A DNA stretch of 9,949 bases, taken from contig JAMOAF010000212.1 of assembly GCA_023621895.1 (NCBI GenBank), positions 1 through 9,949 of the forward strand, read 5' to 3'. The position numbers were made by a program, and so were the translations under genes. Under the pieces are notes generated by a model, which saw nothing but the letters and a program-made list of their open reading frames with translations, searched no databases and had not been told where the DNA came from. Shown in pieces: positions 1 through 6,624 of this stretch (the stretch's first letter is position 1; every line of letters starts with the position of its first letter). Source of the DNA: Planctomycetota bacterium. GTDB taxonomy: Bacteria; Planctomycetota; Planctomycetia; Pirellulales; Thermoguttaceae.

Positions 1-616
1 GGCGCGAGACTTCGCGGAATCCGCGCAATGCGAGGAACGCCTCGATGTCTTTGAGTTGGCAGCATCCGGCGTAAGACTCGAAGTCGGCAACTTCCGTCTT
101 GATGAACCGGAACGTACGCAGCACAGGCACGGCTCCCCTCAAAACGAGTAGTTCGGACCCCTGGGTGTCCATAACGAGCGCGTCGTAAAGGCTGGTGTCA
201 ATCTGCTCTCGCTCAATCAACGACGCGAGCGTCGTGCTCCGCAACGTCATCGTCCTGTCGTAGGTGATTTCCGGCCAGATATCCTTGTGCAGCTTGAGAT
301 CCAGAATCGACGAGGATGCCCCCGTATTGCTCGAAATGTGAAATGCGTACTCAGCGTCGTCCTGGTCGGTAATCAGGCACTGAAGGGCTTTCTGAAGGGG
401 ATAGTCGCGGAGATTGCCTGCAAGGGTGTGAAAGACTTCCGGAATCGGCTCGATCCAGATCACGCGCAGGCCATGTCGCTGGTAGAGATCCCTCTCCTGG
501 CCGATATTTGCCCCGACATGGATCACGCCGCGGGTCCGCTTCAGAAACCGGTCCGGATCCTTTCGAAACACGTTTCGTGCGCGCTTCAGGATCGCGCGGA
601 GCGTGGAAAGTCTCAC
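1..616 (-). CDS. FkbM-family SAM-dependent methyltransferase, C-terminus cut by window edge
   Basis: Translating the minus strand from a GTG at 616-614 gives 205 uninterrupted residues running off the window. The SAM-binding motif I is GVIHVGANIGQE (residues 30-41), followed by the acidic ribose-binding end of beta 2 in WIEP (54-57). The FkbM (Methyltransf_21) signature LVMDTQGSELLVLRGA spans 147-162, followed by IKTEV (172-176). Family members usually have about 230-280 residues, so only the last few dozen are missing. FkbM enzymes O-methylate sugars or polyketides in the cytoplasm. Here the upstream glycosyltransferase genes suggest a glycan substrate, which is inference. The GTG start is chosen because AAAGGAG sits 5 bases upstream, the strongest ribosome-binding site in this block. 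The gene follows the membrane protein gene by 64 bp and may also have its own promoter in that gap. The family call is firm; the substrate is unknown. Confidence 0.88.
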   Translation of the reverse strand, partial: MRLSTLRAILKRARNVFRKDPDRFLKRTRGVIHVGANIGQERDLYQRHGLRVIWIEPIPEVFHTLAGNLRDYPLQKALQCLITDQDDAEYAFHISSNTGASSSILDLKLHKDIWPEITYDRTMTLRSTTLASLIEREQIDTSLYDALVMDTQGSELLVLRGAVPVLRTFRFIKTEVADFESYAGCCQLKDIEAFLALRGFREVSR

Positions 617-621
617 GTCGG

Positions 622-628
622 CTCCTTT
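622..628 (-). promoter_or_regulatory. Shine-Dalgarno site of the FkbM methyltransferase gene
   Basis: On the minus strand AAAGGAG is followed by CCGAC and then GTG at 616. It is a near-consensus ribosome-binding site with 5-base spacing, and it fixes the non-ATG start of the methyltransferase gene. Confidence 0.75.
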
Positions 629-655
629 GGTTTGGTACTGTTTGCCGCATTTGGC

Positions 656-684
656 ATTCTAGCCAAGCGTGGCCGGCACGTCAG
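656..684 (-). promoter_or_regulatory. Possible sigma70-type promoter ahead of the FkbM gene
   Basis: Minus strand: CTGACG (684-679, 4 of 6 to TTGACA), a 17-base spacer, then TAGAAT (661-656, 5 of 6 to TATAAT). This would start RNA near 648, about 30 bases before the GTG start. The -35 overlaps the stop codon of the preceding gene. The -10 hexamer is flanked exactly by a 5-bp inverted repeat (TTGGC at 662-666 on the minus strand and GCCAA at 651-655), which could be an operator or chance. Co-transcription from the gene upstream is equally possible. Confidence 0.4.
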
Positions 685-2030
685 CCTGGAGCGGCCATGG
701 GCCACGCTCGGACCTGGCCGTACAGCCAGAGAGCCAATGGGGCGGCCAGTAGCACGGCGGCGGCATCCGTGAACCTTCCCAGGGGCGGGCAGACCGGGAT
801 GATGAACATCAAGTTCAGGACGAGATACGTCGTTGCGACAACCAGCATGATTCGCGAGGGGCTCGCGGCCGTCGAGGGGAGAACCCGCTTGAGAAACTTC
901 GGCCCGCAGACGATCGGGATTGCCGCAATCAACAGGGCAAGCGTCACCGGGTTGTCGGCGAAGTCCCAGAGCACCTTTTTCGCGGCTTGCCGCGTCGCCT
1001 TGGCGATCCAAATGGCATACCGCTCGGGGTGCAGACGGATCAGCGCGGCCGACAGCCGCCGGAGCACCCCATCCACCTCCAGGGAACTGTCTCCCAGCAA
1101 TTGCCTGGCTGCCGGCACAAATTCGTACCAGATAACCGCGTCAAAACGCTCTTCCATTCGGGAATAGTGCAGACGTGGTTCGCCGTCGAATCGGTGCTTG
1201 GGGAAAGTCTCCGACGACAGGTTCTCCAGGGCCAATCGGGCCACCGGCTGCAAGTCGGCCGAGAGCCGCGGCAAGTCGGCCTCGTCGAGGAACTGGCCAC
1301 ATATTCCGATTTGGGCGTGCCCTCCGTAGGAGACCACCCCGAACCGCTCGACCACGCAGTATCGAAGCAGGGAGTACGCCGCCAGGGGACCGGCGGAAAG
1401 TGCCGCGACGAGTGCCACCTCCCCCCACCGAGACCTCGTTGCCGCGTCGGATCGCAGCGGATGAAGCAGCCATGTGAGAGCCGGCGCCACGAGAACGAGG
1501 AACAGATACGCGGGCCGAATCAACCAGCCCGTCATAACGGCGAGCGCGAGACACGAGATCACGATCACCCCTCCGCCAGCCACTCGCCACAGCGCCAACC
1601 CGCACACCGCGATGCCGACAGCCGCGGCAACCGAGTCCGTCGCGACGTTGTAGACGTACCCGTGCAAAATCCGGGAGTAGAGCAGGATACTTGCTCCAAC
1701 GCACGCCGTGGGGTAGTTCGCCGTGATTCGGCCGATGCCGAGATACAGGACGAACACTGCCGCGGAGTAGAGGGCGAAGTGAGCCGCCGGGACGTGCCGA
1801 TGATCGTGAGCGAATACGCGGCAGACTCGAAGGAAGGCCGGATAGGCCGGGGTCCGGTAGTAACTCAACGCGGTCTTCCACGACTGCCATGGAAAGGCGT
1901 CGTAACCCGCCGTGTCGTTGACCGTCCGGGGCTGGAGCCGGCCGGTCGCCCCAAGCCAGCCCCCAACCAAGACCACTTGGACGAGCAGAATGGCCAGCGG
2001 CCAGACCGCAGTGCGAAATCGTCTGTCCAT
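681..2030 (-). CDS. Polytopic membrane protein, GT-C glycosyltransferase-like
   Basis: This is a 449-residue protein with about nine or ten hydrophobic segments. The first spans roughly 9-27, further spans lie between about 85 and 225, and the last ones fall near 362-378, 394-412 and 421-440. A large extracytoplasmic loop covers about 230-360. The first loop carries acidic residues (D39, D44) and the motif YYRTPAYPAFL (57-67), resembling the Asp-containing first loop and R-x-PxYP-type motif of GT-C (PMT/ArnT-like) transferases, which use polyprenyl-phosphate-linked sugars outside the membrane. The likeness is by topology and this motif only; I cannot place it in a named family. The ATG at 2030 is 10 bases after the stop of the GT2-methyltransferase gene, with only a weak ribosome-binding site, so the two genes are very probably co-transcribed. 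A GT2 enzyme could load the lipid carrier that this protein consumes. Other polytopic polymer-handling proteins cannot be excluded. Confidence 0.6.
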   Translation of the reverse strand: MDRRFRTAVWPLAILLVQVVLVGGWLGATGRLQPRTVNDTAGYDAFPWQSWKTALSYYRTPAYPAFLRVCRVFAHDHRHVPAAHFALYSAAVFVLYLGIGRITANYPTACVGASILLYSRILHGYVYNVATDSVAAAVGIAVCGLALWRVAGGGVIVISCLALAVMTGWLIRPAYLFLVLVAPALTWLLHPLRSDAATRSRWGEVALVAALSAGPLAAYSLLRYCVVERFGVVSYGGHAQIGICGQFLDEADLPRLSADLQPVARLALENLSSETFPKHRFDGEPRLHYSRMEERFDAVIWYEFVPAARQLLGDSSLEVDGVLRRLSAALIRLHPERYAIWIAKATRQAAKKVLWDFADNPVTLALLIAAIPIVCGPKFLKRVLPSTAASPSRIMLVVATTYLVLNLMFIIPVCPPLGRFTDAAAVLLAAPLALWLYGQVRAWPMAAPG

Positions 2031-2040
2031 GCGTCAGAGC

Positions 2041-3645
2041 CTAAGGGAGAGATGGATGGGTCGAGGGCGGGATCGGGTTTCGTCCGTCACTTTCGGCGAC
2101 CCAGTCGCCATCGGCGAAAGTGCCTGCATACACCTCCTCCAGCGACGGCTTGCGGCGAGCCACTACGACGAAATTGAAGGCGAACATCCGTGGCCACACG
2201 CGGGCAAGCCATCCGAGGAGCCAATCGATCCACGACCAGGGGAAACGATCCGAGATCTCGTCGCGAATTGGAGGACCAAAGCCCCGAACCCTCTCGACCT
2301 GGAAGCCGAAGTCCTCGAGCAGCCGCACGAACGATCGCACGGTGAACAAGCGCGTGTGCGTCATGTCGAGTATGCCGCGCCGGCCATAATTGAACTTCCC
2401 CAACAGGAGCATGAAACGAACAATGAAGAACGCCACGTTCGCCGTGCTGGCCAGAAGCCGCCCGCCGGGACGAAGCAGCCGGGAGGATCTCGCCACGGCC
2501 TGCTCGGGCAACTTCAAGTGCTCGATCACGTCGAGGGCCACGACCGTGTCGAAAGGCGACCCGGCGATCTGGCGGTCGAAATCCCCGTTCAGGTCCACGG
2601 CGGCGGTCGCGAGTCGCTCGGCGCCTGCCGGCGGCCGCTGAAGGTCGATGGCGACGACGCAGGCAGCCTCCGCGGCCACGAGCGCGGCCAGTTCGCCCAA
2701 GCCGGCGCCCAGATCGAGCACTCGCTCGCCGCGGAAATTCTGCCGCAGAACGTGTTGGTGCAGGCTATTGGCAGCCCGCTTCAGGGTATATCGCGGGGCG
2801 CCGTGCTGCGTGTCCAGGAACCGGTTGTAAAAAAGCCCCATGCGGAACAGCCGGTACTTGGTCACCGCCTTGACGCATTGCCAGGCATAGCGGAAGCCGT
2901 TGACGTGGCAGACCTCGTCGCCGTAGTGCGTCGGAATCGCGACCTCGACGATCTTCTGTCCCCAGGAGATCAACTGGATCAGGATTTGCGTGTCGAAGTG
3001 GAAATCGTGGCTGTTGTGTTCGAACGGGATTTGCCGAAGCACGTCCAGCCGGAAGGCGCGGTATCCCGTATGGAATTCCGTCAACGCGGCATCGAGCATG
3101 TGGTTCTCGAACCACGTCAAGACCTGGTTGCCGAGCCATTTGTAGACGGGCATTCCTCCCCGCAGGGCATCGAGCCGGCGGGCCATTCGCGACCCCAGCG
3201 CGCACGCCGTGGCGGGGTCGGAAAAAGGTGCGATCAAGCGGTGCAGACACTCTGGGGGGTACTGCCCATCGCCGTGCAGCATTACGACGACGTCAAAGCC
3301 TTGCCGGATCGCATGGGTATAGCCGAGAATCTGGTTGCCGCCGTAGCCCTGGTTGGCTGGAGTGCGGAAGACTCGGAGGTTCCGCATCCCCAGCCGCGCT
3401 CCGGCGTTGGCGGCCGCTTGCGCCGTGTTGTCGGCCGAAAAATCGTCGATGACGTAGATCTCGACGAGATTCTCCGCCAGATCCACCGGAAGACACTGGA
3501 GCACGCTCCCGATCGTCTTCTCGGCGTTGTACGCCACGATCAGCAGTCCAACCCGCTTGCGGCGGGTATACTCAATCGCTGCGTTCAATGCATCCGCGTC
3601 GTTCATGGAGTGTTTCCAAACGTCGCTGGCTTGCAGCGCCAGCAC
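2041..3645 (-). CDS. Bifunctional GT2 glycosyltransferase and class I SAM methyltransferase
   Basis: The open frame has 534 residues from GTG 3645, or 521 from the in-frame ATG at 3606 (MNDADALNAA). The first half (about 33-270) is a GT-A fold of the polyprenyl-phosphate sugar transferase type: LLIVAYN (34-40), VIDDFS (65-70), and the metal/nucleotide site HGDGQYPPE with D126, then TGYRAF (193-198). The second half (about 300-460) is a methyltransferase: VLDLGAGLGE (motif I, 309-318), DVIEHL (372-377), LRPGGRLLAS (391-400) and THTRLF (429-434). The C-terminal tail has a Trp-rich amphipathic stretch (about 468-492) that may contact membrane. The enzyme probably moves a sugar from a nucleotide donor to a lipid or glycan and methylates a product in the same pathway. 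It has its own TATAAT promoter and leads the three-gene glycan block. GGAG lies 4 bases before GTG 3645, while ATG 3606 has no clear site, so the start is undecided. Confidence 0.88.
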   Translation of the reverse strand: MLALQASDVWKHSMNDADALNAAIEYTRRKRVGLLIVAYNAEKTIGSVLQCLPVDLAENLVEIYVIDDFSADNTAQAAANAGARLGMRNLRVFRTPANQGYGGNQILGYTHAIRQGFDVVVMLHGDGQYPPECLHRLIAPFSDPATACALGSRMARRLDALRGGMPVYKWLGNQVLTWFENHMLDAALTEFHTGYRAFRLDVLRQIPFEHNSHDFHFDTQILIQLISWGQKIVEVAIPTHYGDEVCHVNGFRYAWQCVKAVTKYRLFRMGLFYNRFLDTQHGAPRYTLKRAANSLHQHVLRQNFRGERVLDLGAGLGELAALVAAEAACVVAIDLQRPPAGAERLATAAVDLNGDFDRQIAGSPFDTVVALDVIEHLKLPEQAVARSSRLLRPGGRLLASTANVAFFIVRFMLLLGKFNYGRRGILDMTHTRLFTVRSFVRLLEDFGFQVERVRGFGPPIRDEISDRFPWSWIDWLLGWLARVWPRMFAFNFVVVARRKPSLEEVYAGTFADGDWVAESDGRNPIPPSTHPSLP

Positions 3646-3686
3646 GAGGCTCCAACGTTGACACGATTAAGCTCTGCCAATCCGCA

Positions 3687-3712
3687 ATTATAGTCACTCC
3701 AAGGTCTGTCCA
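3687..3712 (-). promoter_or_regulatory. Promoter of the glycan block (perfect TATAAT -10)
   Basis: On the minus strand TATAAT occupies 3692-3687. The best -35-like hexamer, TGGACA (3712-3707, 5 of 6), is only 14 bases away, so the -35 is poor and an activator may be needed. RNA would begin near 3680, about 35 bases before the GTG at 3645 or about 75 before the ATG at 3606. Confidence 0.5.
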
Positions 3713-3733
3713 CAGCCCGGATCTCAGCAGTGC

Positions 3734-3860
3734 CGTGAAGGCCATCAAGCCGCATCACGGTCAGAATTGCCGGGATAGGCCGCGCGTGAGGGCGAAATCG
3801 ACCTGCGTGATTCGTGGAAGATCGGCGATCACGCTCTCATGAATTCCTCCCGGAATCACG
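3734..3860. repeat. Cluster of six CGTGA/TCACG half-sites
   Basis: The intergenic stretch holds CGTGA at 3734-3738, TCACG at 3755-3759, CGTGA at 3785-3789 and 3806-3810, and TCACG at 3829-3833 and 3856-3860. Start-to-start distances are 21, 30, 21, 23 and 27 bases, close to two or three helical turns. By chance fewer than one such 5-mer would be expected in either orientation over this length. The cluster lies 40 to 170 bases upstream of the -10 box of the glycan block, so binding sites for a regulator, or RNA structure at the end of the floA block, are both plausible. No other function for these 224 non-coding bases (3646-3869) is apparent. Confidence 0.45.
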
Positions 3861-3862
3861 CA
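3804..3862 (-). terminator. 10-bp perfect inverted repeat after the floA-block stop codon, possible transcript end
   Basis: TGCGTGATTC (3804-3813) and GAATCACGCA (3853-3862) are perfect reverse complements separated by 39 bases, beginning 7 bases after the stop codon of the gene ending at 3870. Inside the loop, ATCACGC (3828-3834) can pair instead with GCGTGAT (3805-3811), and ATTCC/GGAAT (3843-3847 and 3852-3856) forms a small hairpin, so alternative folds compete. No U-tract follows, so this is not a classical Rho-independent terminator. It could be a 3' end-protecting stem, an attenuator-like switch, or DNA-binding sites. Confidence 0.35.
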
Positions 3863-3869
3863 AGCTCAC

Positions 3870-4568
3870 TTAGCGCCAACGATGTTCGGGCCGTTGGAGA
3901 ATTTCGCTGAGGAGAATCGCTTGGCGCACGTCCACCGGCGAGGCGAGCATCGCCGCCAGACCGGCGGCCGCCGTAGCTGGCAACTCCGTTGCGGCGTCTT
4001 GCTTCGCGCCGGCCAACCGGCCGACCTTGTGGCTGAAATCCTCGGAGAGTTTTTGGCTCATTTGTTGCTGGGCCTGGGTGACGCCCGCTCCGAGCGATTG
4101 CTCTTTCTGTGAAGAAAGACGCTGGTCCGCCGTCTGGCTGAGCCGACCGGTCACCGCCGATTCGAGACGGATCTCTTCAAGTTCTTCAGCCGCCTGGGCC
4201 AGCACCGGCTGCGCGACCAAAACGGGCGGCGCCTTGGGCGCTGCCGGCGCCCTGGGCGCCACGGGGCGCGCCGCCTGTGGCTGGGGCCGGACCGGGGCGG
4301 CCTGCTGCCGGGGGCGCGCCGGTTTGGGCTGGGCCTTTCCGCCCGCCGCGGCGCGGCGGAGGAATTCGTCCAACTCGCGGACCACGGGGTCCTGCGGATT
4401 CGGGGCGGGGCCGGCCGGGCGGACCGGCGGCCGCGGTCGCTGCTGTTGCTGGGCTTCCTTCGCCTTGCCGATCGCCTGGCTGATTGCGCTGATGATCAAG
4501 ATCACCAGGAACACGACCACGCCGATTACGTCGCTGGCATCGGCAATCAGGGGAATCGCCGCGATCAT
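3870..4568 (-). CDS. Unrecognised single-span protein coupled to floA, Pro/Ala/Gln-rich linker
   Basis: I do not recognise a named family. The 232 residues begin with a short extracytoplasmic or signal-anchor start and one membrane span (about 14-32). A low-complexity Pro/Ala/Gln/Arg linker follows (about 39-125), interrupted by a charged helix, VVRELDEFLRR (62-72). After an acidic helical segment (about 128-155) and a Gln-rich stretch, the protein ends in a compact, well-ordered-looking motif, SPVDVRQAILLSEILQRPEH (210-229), then RWR. The ATG start overlaps the floA stop as ATGA, so translation is coupled to floA and the product probably works at the same membrane sites. The layout suggests a membrane anchor, a flexible spacer and a C-terminal docking peptide, which is inference. 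It occupies the place of yqfB in the Bacillus floA operon but shows no resemblance to that small protein. It is last in its block. Confidence 0.75.
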   Translation of the reverse strand: MIAAIPLIADASDVIGVVVFLVILIISAISQAIGKAKEAQQQQRPRPPVRPAGPAPNPQDPVVRELDEFLRRAAAGGKAQPKPARPRQQAAPVRPQPQAARPVAPRAPAAPKAPPVLVAQPVLAQAAEELEEIRLESAVTGRLSQTADQRLSSQKEQSLGAGVTQAQQQMSQKLSEDFSHKVGRLAGAKQDAATELPATAAAGLAAMLASPVDVRQAILLSEILQRPEHRWR

Positions 4569-5629
4569 GCCGCCGGTCCTCCGCGCCGCTGGGCCGTCGT
4601 CCCCGACTTGGCGATCGAGGACCGCATATCCGTATCCGCCTGAATGTTGCGGAGCCGGTAGTAGTCCATGATCCCGAGCGTGCCGTCGCGGAACGCCTGG
4701 GCGATGGCCTGGGGCACCTCGGCCTCGGCTTCGACGACTTTCGCCCGATTCTCCTCGATTTCCGCGATGTTTTCCTGCTCGGCGGCGACGGCCATCGCTC
4801 GGCGGCCTTCGGCCTTCGCCCGTGCCACCCGCGTATCCGCTTCCGCCTGGTCGGCCTGAAGCCTGGCGCCGATGTTCTCGCCCACGTCGATGTCGGCGAT
4901 GTCGATGGAGACGATTTCGAACGCGGTTTGGGAATCGAGCCGCCGTGCCAGCACCGTCTTGGAGATCCGGTCCGGATTCTCCAGCACTTCACCGTGGGTC
5001 TCCGCCGAGCCGATCGCCGAGACGATGCCTTCGCCGACCCGCGCGATGATCGTTTCTTCCGTCGCACCGCCGATCAGTTGCAGGAGATTCGCCCGAACGG
5101 TCACGCGCGCCTTGACTTTCAACTGGATGCCGTTCTTGGCTACGCCGTCGAGCGTCGTGCGGCCCGCGCGCGGATTGGGGCAATCGATCACTTTGGGGTA
5201 AACGCTCGTCTGCACCGCTTCGAGCACGTTCCGGCCGGCCAGGTCGATCGCCGTGGCCAGCTTGAAGTCGAGTTCATCCATCCGGGCCTTGCTGGCGGCA
5301 ATAATCGCGCGGATCACCAGGGGCACGTTTCCGCCGGCCAGGTAATGCGCCTCGAGGGCCTTGCTGCTGATCATCGCGTCGCTGATCCCCGCCTGGACGG
5401 CCATGATCTTGCTCCGCACGATCACCGCCGGATTGACCTTGCGGAAGGTCATCCCCAGCAGGTCGAAGATGCCGATCCCGGCACTGGTCGTCTTCGACTG
5501 GATCCAGAGCCGGAAATAGCGTGCAAAGACCGCCAGGATCACCAGCAGGATCACGCCCGCGATGAGAAAGCCGACGATCATCGCAATCGTTCCCAAATCG
5601 CCGCCGCCGTCGGCTGCAAACAGATTCAT
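4565..5629 (-). CDS. floA: Flotillin-like protein FloA (UPF0365/YqfA family)
   Basis: The 354 residues have a hydrophobic membrane segment near the N-terminus (about 14-36) and an SPFH-type core with the UPF0365-specific run FDLLGMTFRKVNP (55-67), IVRSKIMAVQAGI (70-82) and the helix AHYLAGGNVP (94-103). A long Ala/Glu-rich coiled-coil region follows (about 255-310) and ends in IMDYYRLRNIQADTDMR (320-336), typical of FloA. The usual length is about 330, so the protein is complete with a slightly longer tail. FloA oligomerises on the inner face of the cytoplasmic membrane, organises lipid-microdomain assemblies, and works with NfeD-family partners, which are encoded immediately upstream. The ATG at 5629 is preceded by GAGG with about 8-base spacing. 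A 206-bp gap separates it from the short NfeD gene. Its 3' end overlaps the next gene by ATGA. Confidence 0.96.
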   Translation of the reverse strand: MNLFAADGGGDLGTIAMIVGFLIAGVILLVILAVFARYFRLWIQSKTTSAGIGIFDLLGMTFRKVNPAVIVRSKIMAVQAGISDAMISSKALEAHYLAGGNVPLVIRAIIAASKARMDELDFKLATAIDLAGRNVLEAVQTSVYPKVIDCPNPRAGRTTLDGVAKNGIQLKVKARVTVRANLLQLIGGATEETIIARVGEGIVSAIGSAETHGEVLENPDRISKTVLARRLDSQTAFEIVSIDIADIDVGENIGARLQADQAEADTRVARAKAEGRRAMAVAAEQENIAEIEENRAKVVEAEAEVPQAIAQAFRDGTLGIMDYYRLRNIQADTDMRSSIAKSGTTAQRRGGPAA

Positions 5630-5702
5630 GGCTCAACCCTCACTCTGGCTGGGAAATTCGGGAGACAACGCCCCAGGGCGGACAGGTCCGTTTTCGTAAC
5701 AA

Positions 5703-5720
5703 GCGGGCTTCTCAAGCCGC
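5703..5720 (-). other. Hairpin in the nfeD-floA intergenic gap
   Basis: The 206-bp gap at 5630-5835 contains GCGGCTTGAGAAGCCCGC on the minus strand, a 7-bp stem with one bulged G and a 3-base loop, followed by UUGUUACG. It could be a weak terminator or an RNA-processing site that sets the relative level of floA message. I see no convincing -35/-10 pair for floA after it. Confidence 0.3.
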
Positions 5721-5835
5721 CAGACAGCGATGGCCGACGCGGAGCCGCCCCACCCGCCGCACACTCCGCCTTTCGTTCCTTCTTGTCCTCACGTGCCCGG
5801 CACTGCTCCCGGTTTAGCCGCCCGAGAACAGCATG

Positions 5836-6423
5836 TCAAGCCGTCGTGTCTGGAAAGGGATCGGGCCCAATCGCGTCGATCGGGGTGGACAATTCGCCGG
5901 CTCCCCCTTCCGTGGGGGCCTGTTCTTCGTCGTCGTCGATCGGGCGGACAAGGACTCGCGTGCCCTGCACCTCGAGCACCACGACGCGCTGGCCGGGGTC
6001 GATCGGCACCCCCTCGCTATACGCGTCCACGGTGCGACCATCGATCAGGATCGCGCCGCTCGGCAGCATCTTGCTCTTGGCAACGCCGATTTTCCCCACC
6101 ATTTCCCGCAGGCTCCGCCGGTAGGGGTTGTCGGGCAGCACGTCTTCGCCGCGGGCGACTCGCAGCAGGATGCGGCGGCCGATCGGCGTCTGGGGCCACC
6201 ACTTGATGGCCAGCGCCAATCCGCCTGGCAGCACAATCATCACCGCGATCAGGATGATCAGCCCGACCACCGGACCGGCCATGAACCCTGCCACCATCCC
6301 AGCGGCGATCGAGGCCAGCGAGAGGAACGCAAGGACTCCGCCCGAAGGCACAAAAAGCTCGAGCACCGCCAGGCCGATCCCGAGAATAATCAGCACGATG
6401 GCCCACAGCCATGGTTCAATCAT
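5836..6423 (-). CDS. Short NfeD-family membrane protein
   Basis: This 195-residue protein has about three membrane spans (about 6-24, 29-48 and 51-73), the first ending in the NfeD hallmark LELFVPSGG (21-29). A cytoplasmic or membrane-proximal region leads into the C-terminal OB-fold NfeD domain (about 108-162) with MVGKIGVAKSKMLPSGAILI (108-127), then DGRTVDAYSEG, and ends in RVLVRPI (156-162). An acidic tail of about 30 residues follows. NfeD proteins partner with SPFH proteins in membrane microdomains, so FloA encoded just downstream is the expected partner. It lacks any ClpP-like domain. The ATG at 6423 has GGGAG 9 bases upstream, and a good promoter lies about 84 bases upstream, so the gene need not depend on the large NfeD gene for expression. 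Confidence 0.9.
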   Translation of the reverse strand: MIEPWLWAIVLIILGIGLAVLELFVPSGGVLAFLSLASIAAGMVAGFMAGPVVGLIILIAVMIVLPGGLALAIKWWPQTPIGRRILLRVARGEDVLPDNPYRRSLREMVGKIGVAKSKMLPSGAILIDGRTVDAYSEGVPIDPGQRVVVLEVQGTRVLVRPIDDDEEQAPTEGGAGELSTPIDAIGPDPFPDTTA

Positions 6424-6506
6424 CGCCCAATACTCCCAACTCCGTCCCCTATCCCGGGCTATTCGACGGCCGTGTGTGGAAACGCACGTTCTCCCTCCGA
6501 TCCCTG

Positions 6507-6535
6507 ATTATACCTTCCGCGGCCACTTATGACAC
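6507..6535 (-). promoter_or_regulatory. Sigma70-type promoter of the short nfeD-floA transcript
   Basis: Minus strand: GTGTCA (6535-6530, 4 of 6), a 17-base spacer, then a perfect TATAAT (6512-6507). RNA would begin near 6500, giving a leader of about 77 bases before the ATG at 6423. It sits within the 201-bp gap 6424-6624, where I see nothing else. Confidence 0.6.
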
Positions 6536-6624
6536 GAACTCCCCCTCGCCGGCCAAGACCTCCGCGCTTACCCGCGGCGCCAACGCGCGGCAGGCCGGAC
6601 CGGCGCGCCCGGCTCAGCCTTCGC

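Noticed and set aside
1912..3693. A 593-codon open frame on the plus strand, and a 396-codon one at 987-2177
   Set aside because: Both lie opposite genes with clear family motifs (GT2-methyltransferase and the membrane protein). Their translations are rich in Arg, His, Gln and Pro with no recognisable domain, which is typical of antisense frames over high-GC3 genes.
4200..4450. GC-rich repetitive stretch that could be taken for a DNA repeat
   Set aside because: It encodes the Pro/Ala/Gln linker of the protein coupled to floA. The repetition follows codon composition and there is no regular repeat unit.
4186..5067. A 293-codon minus-strand frame overlapping floA and the next gene
   Set aside because: It is an out-of-frame Arg/Ser/Pro-rich shadow of floA and the coupled gene, which have coherent membrane and domain structure in their own frames.
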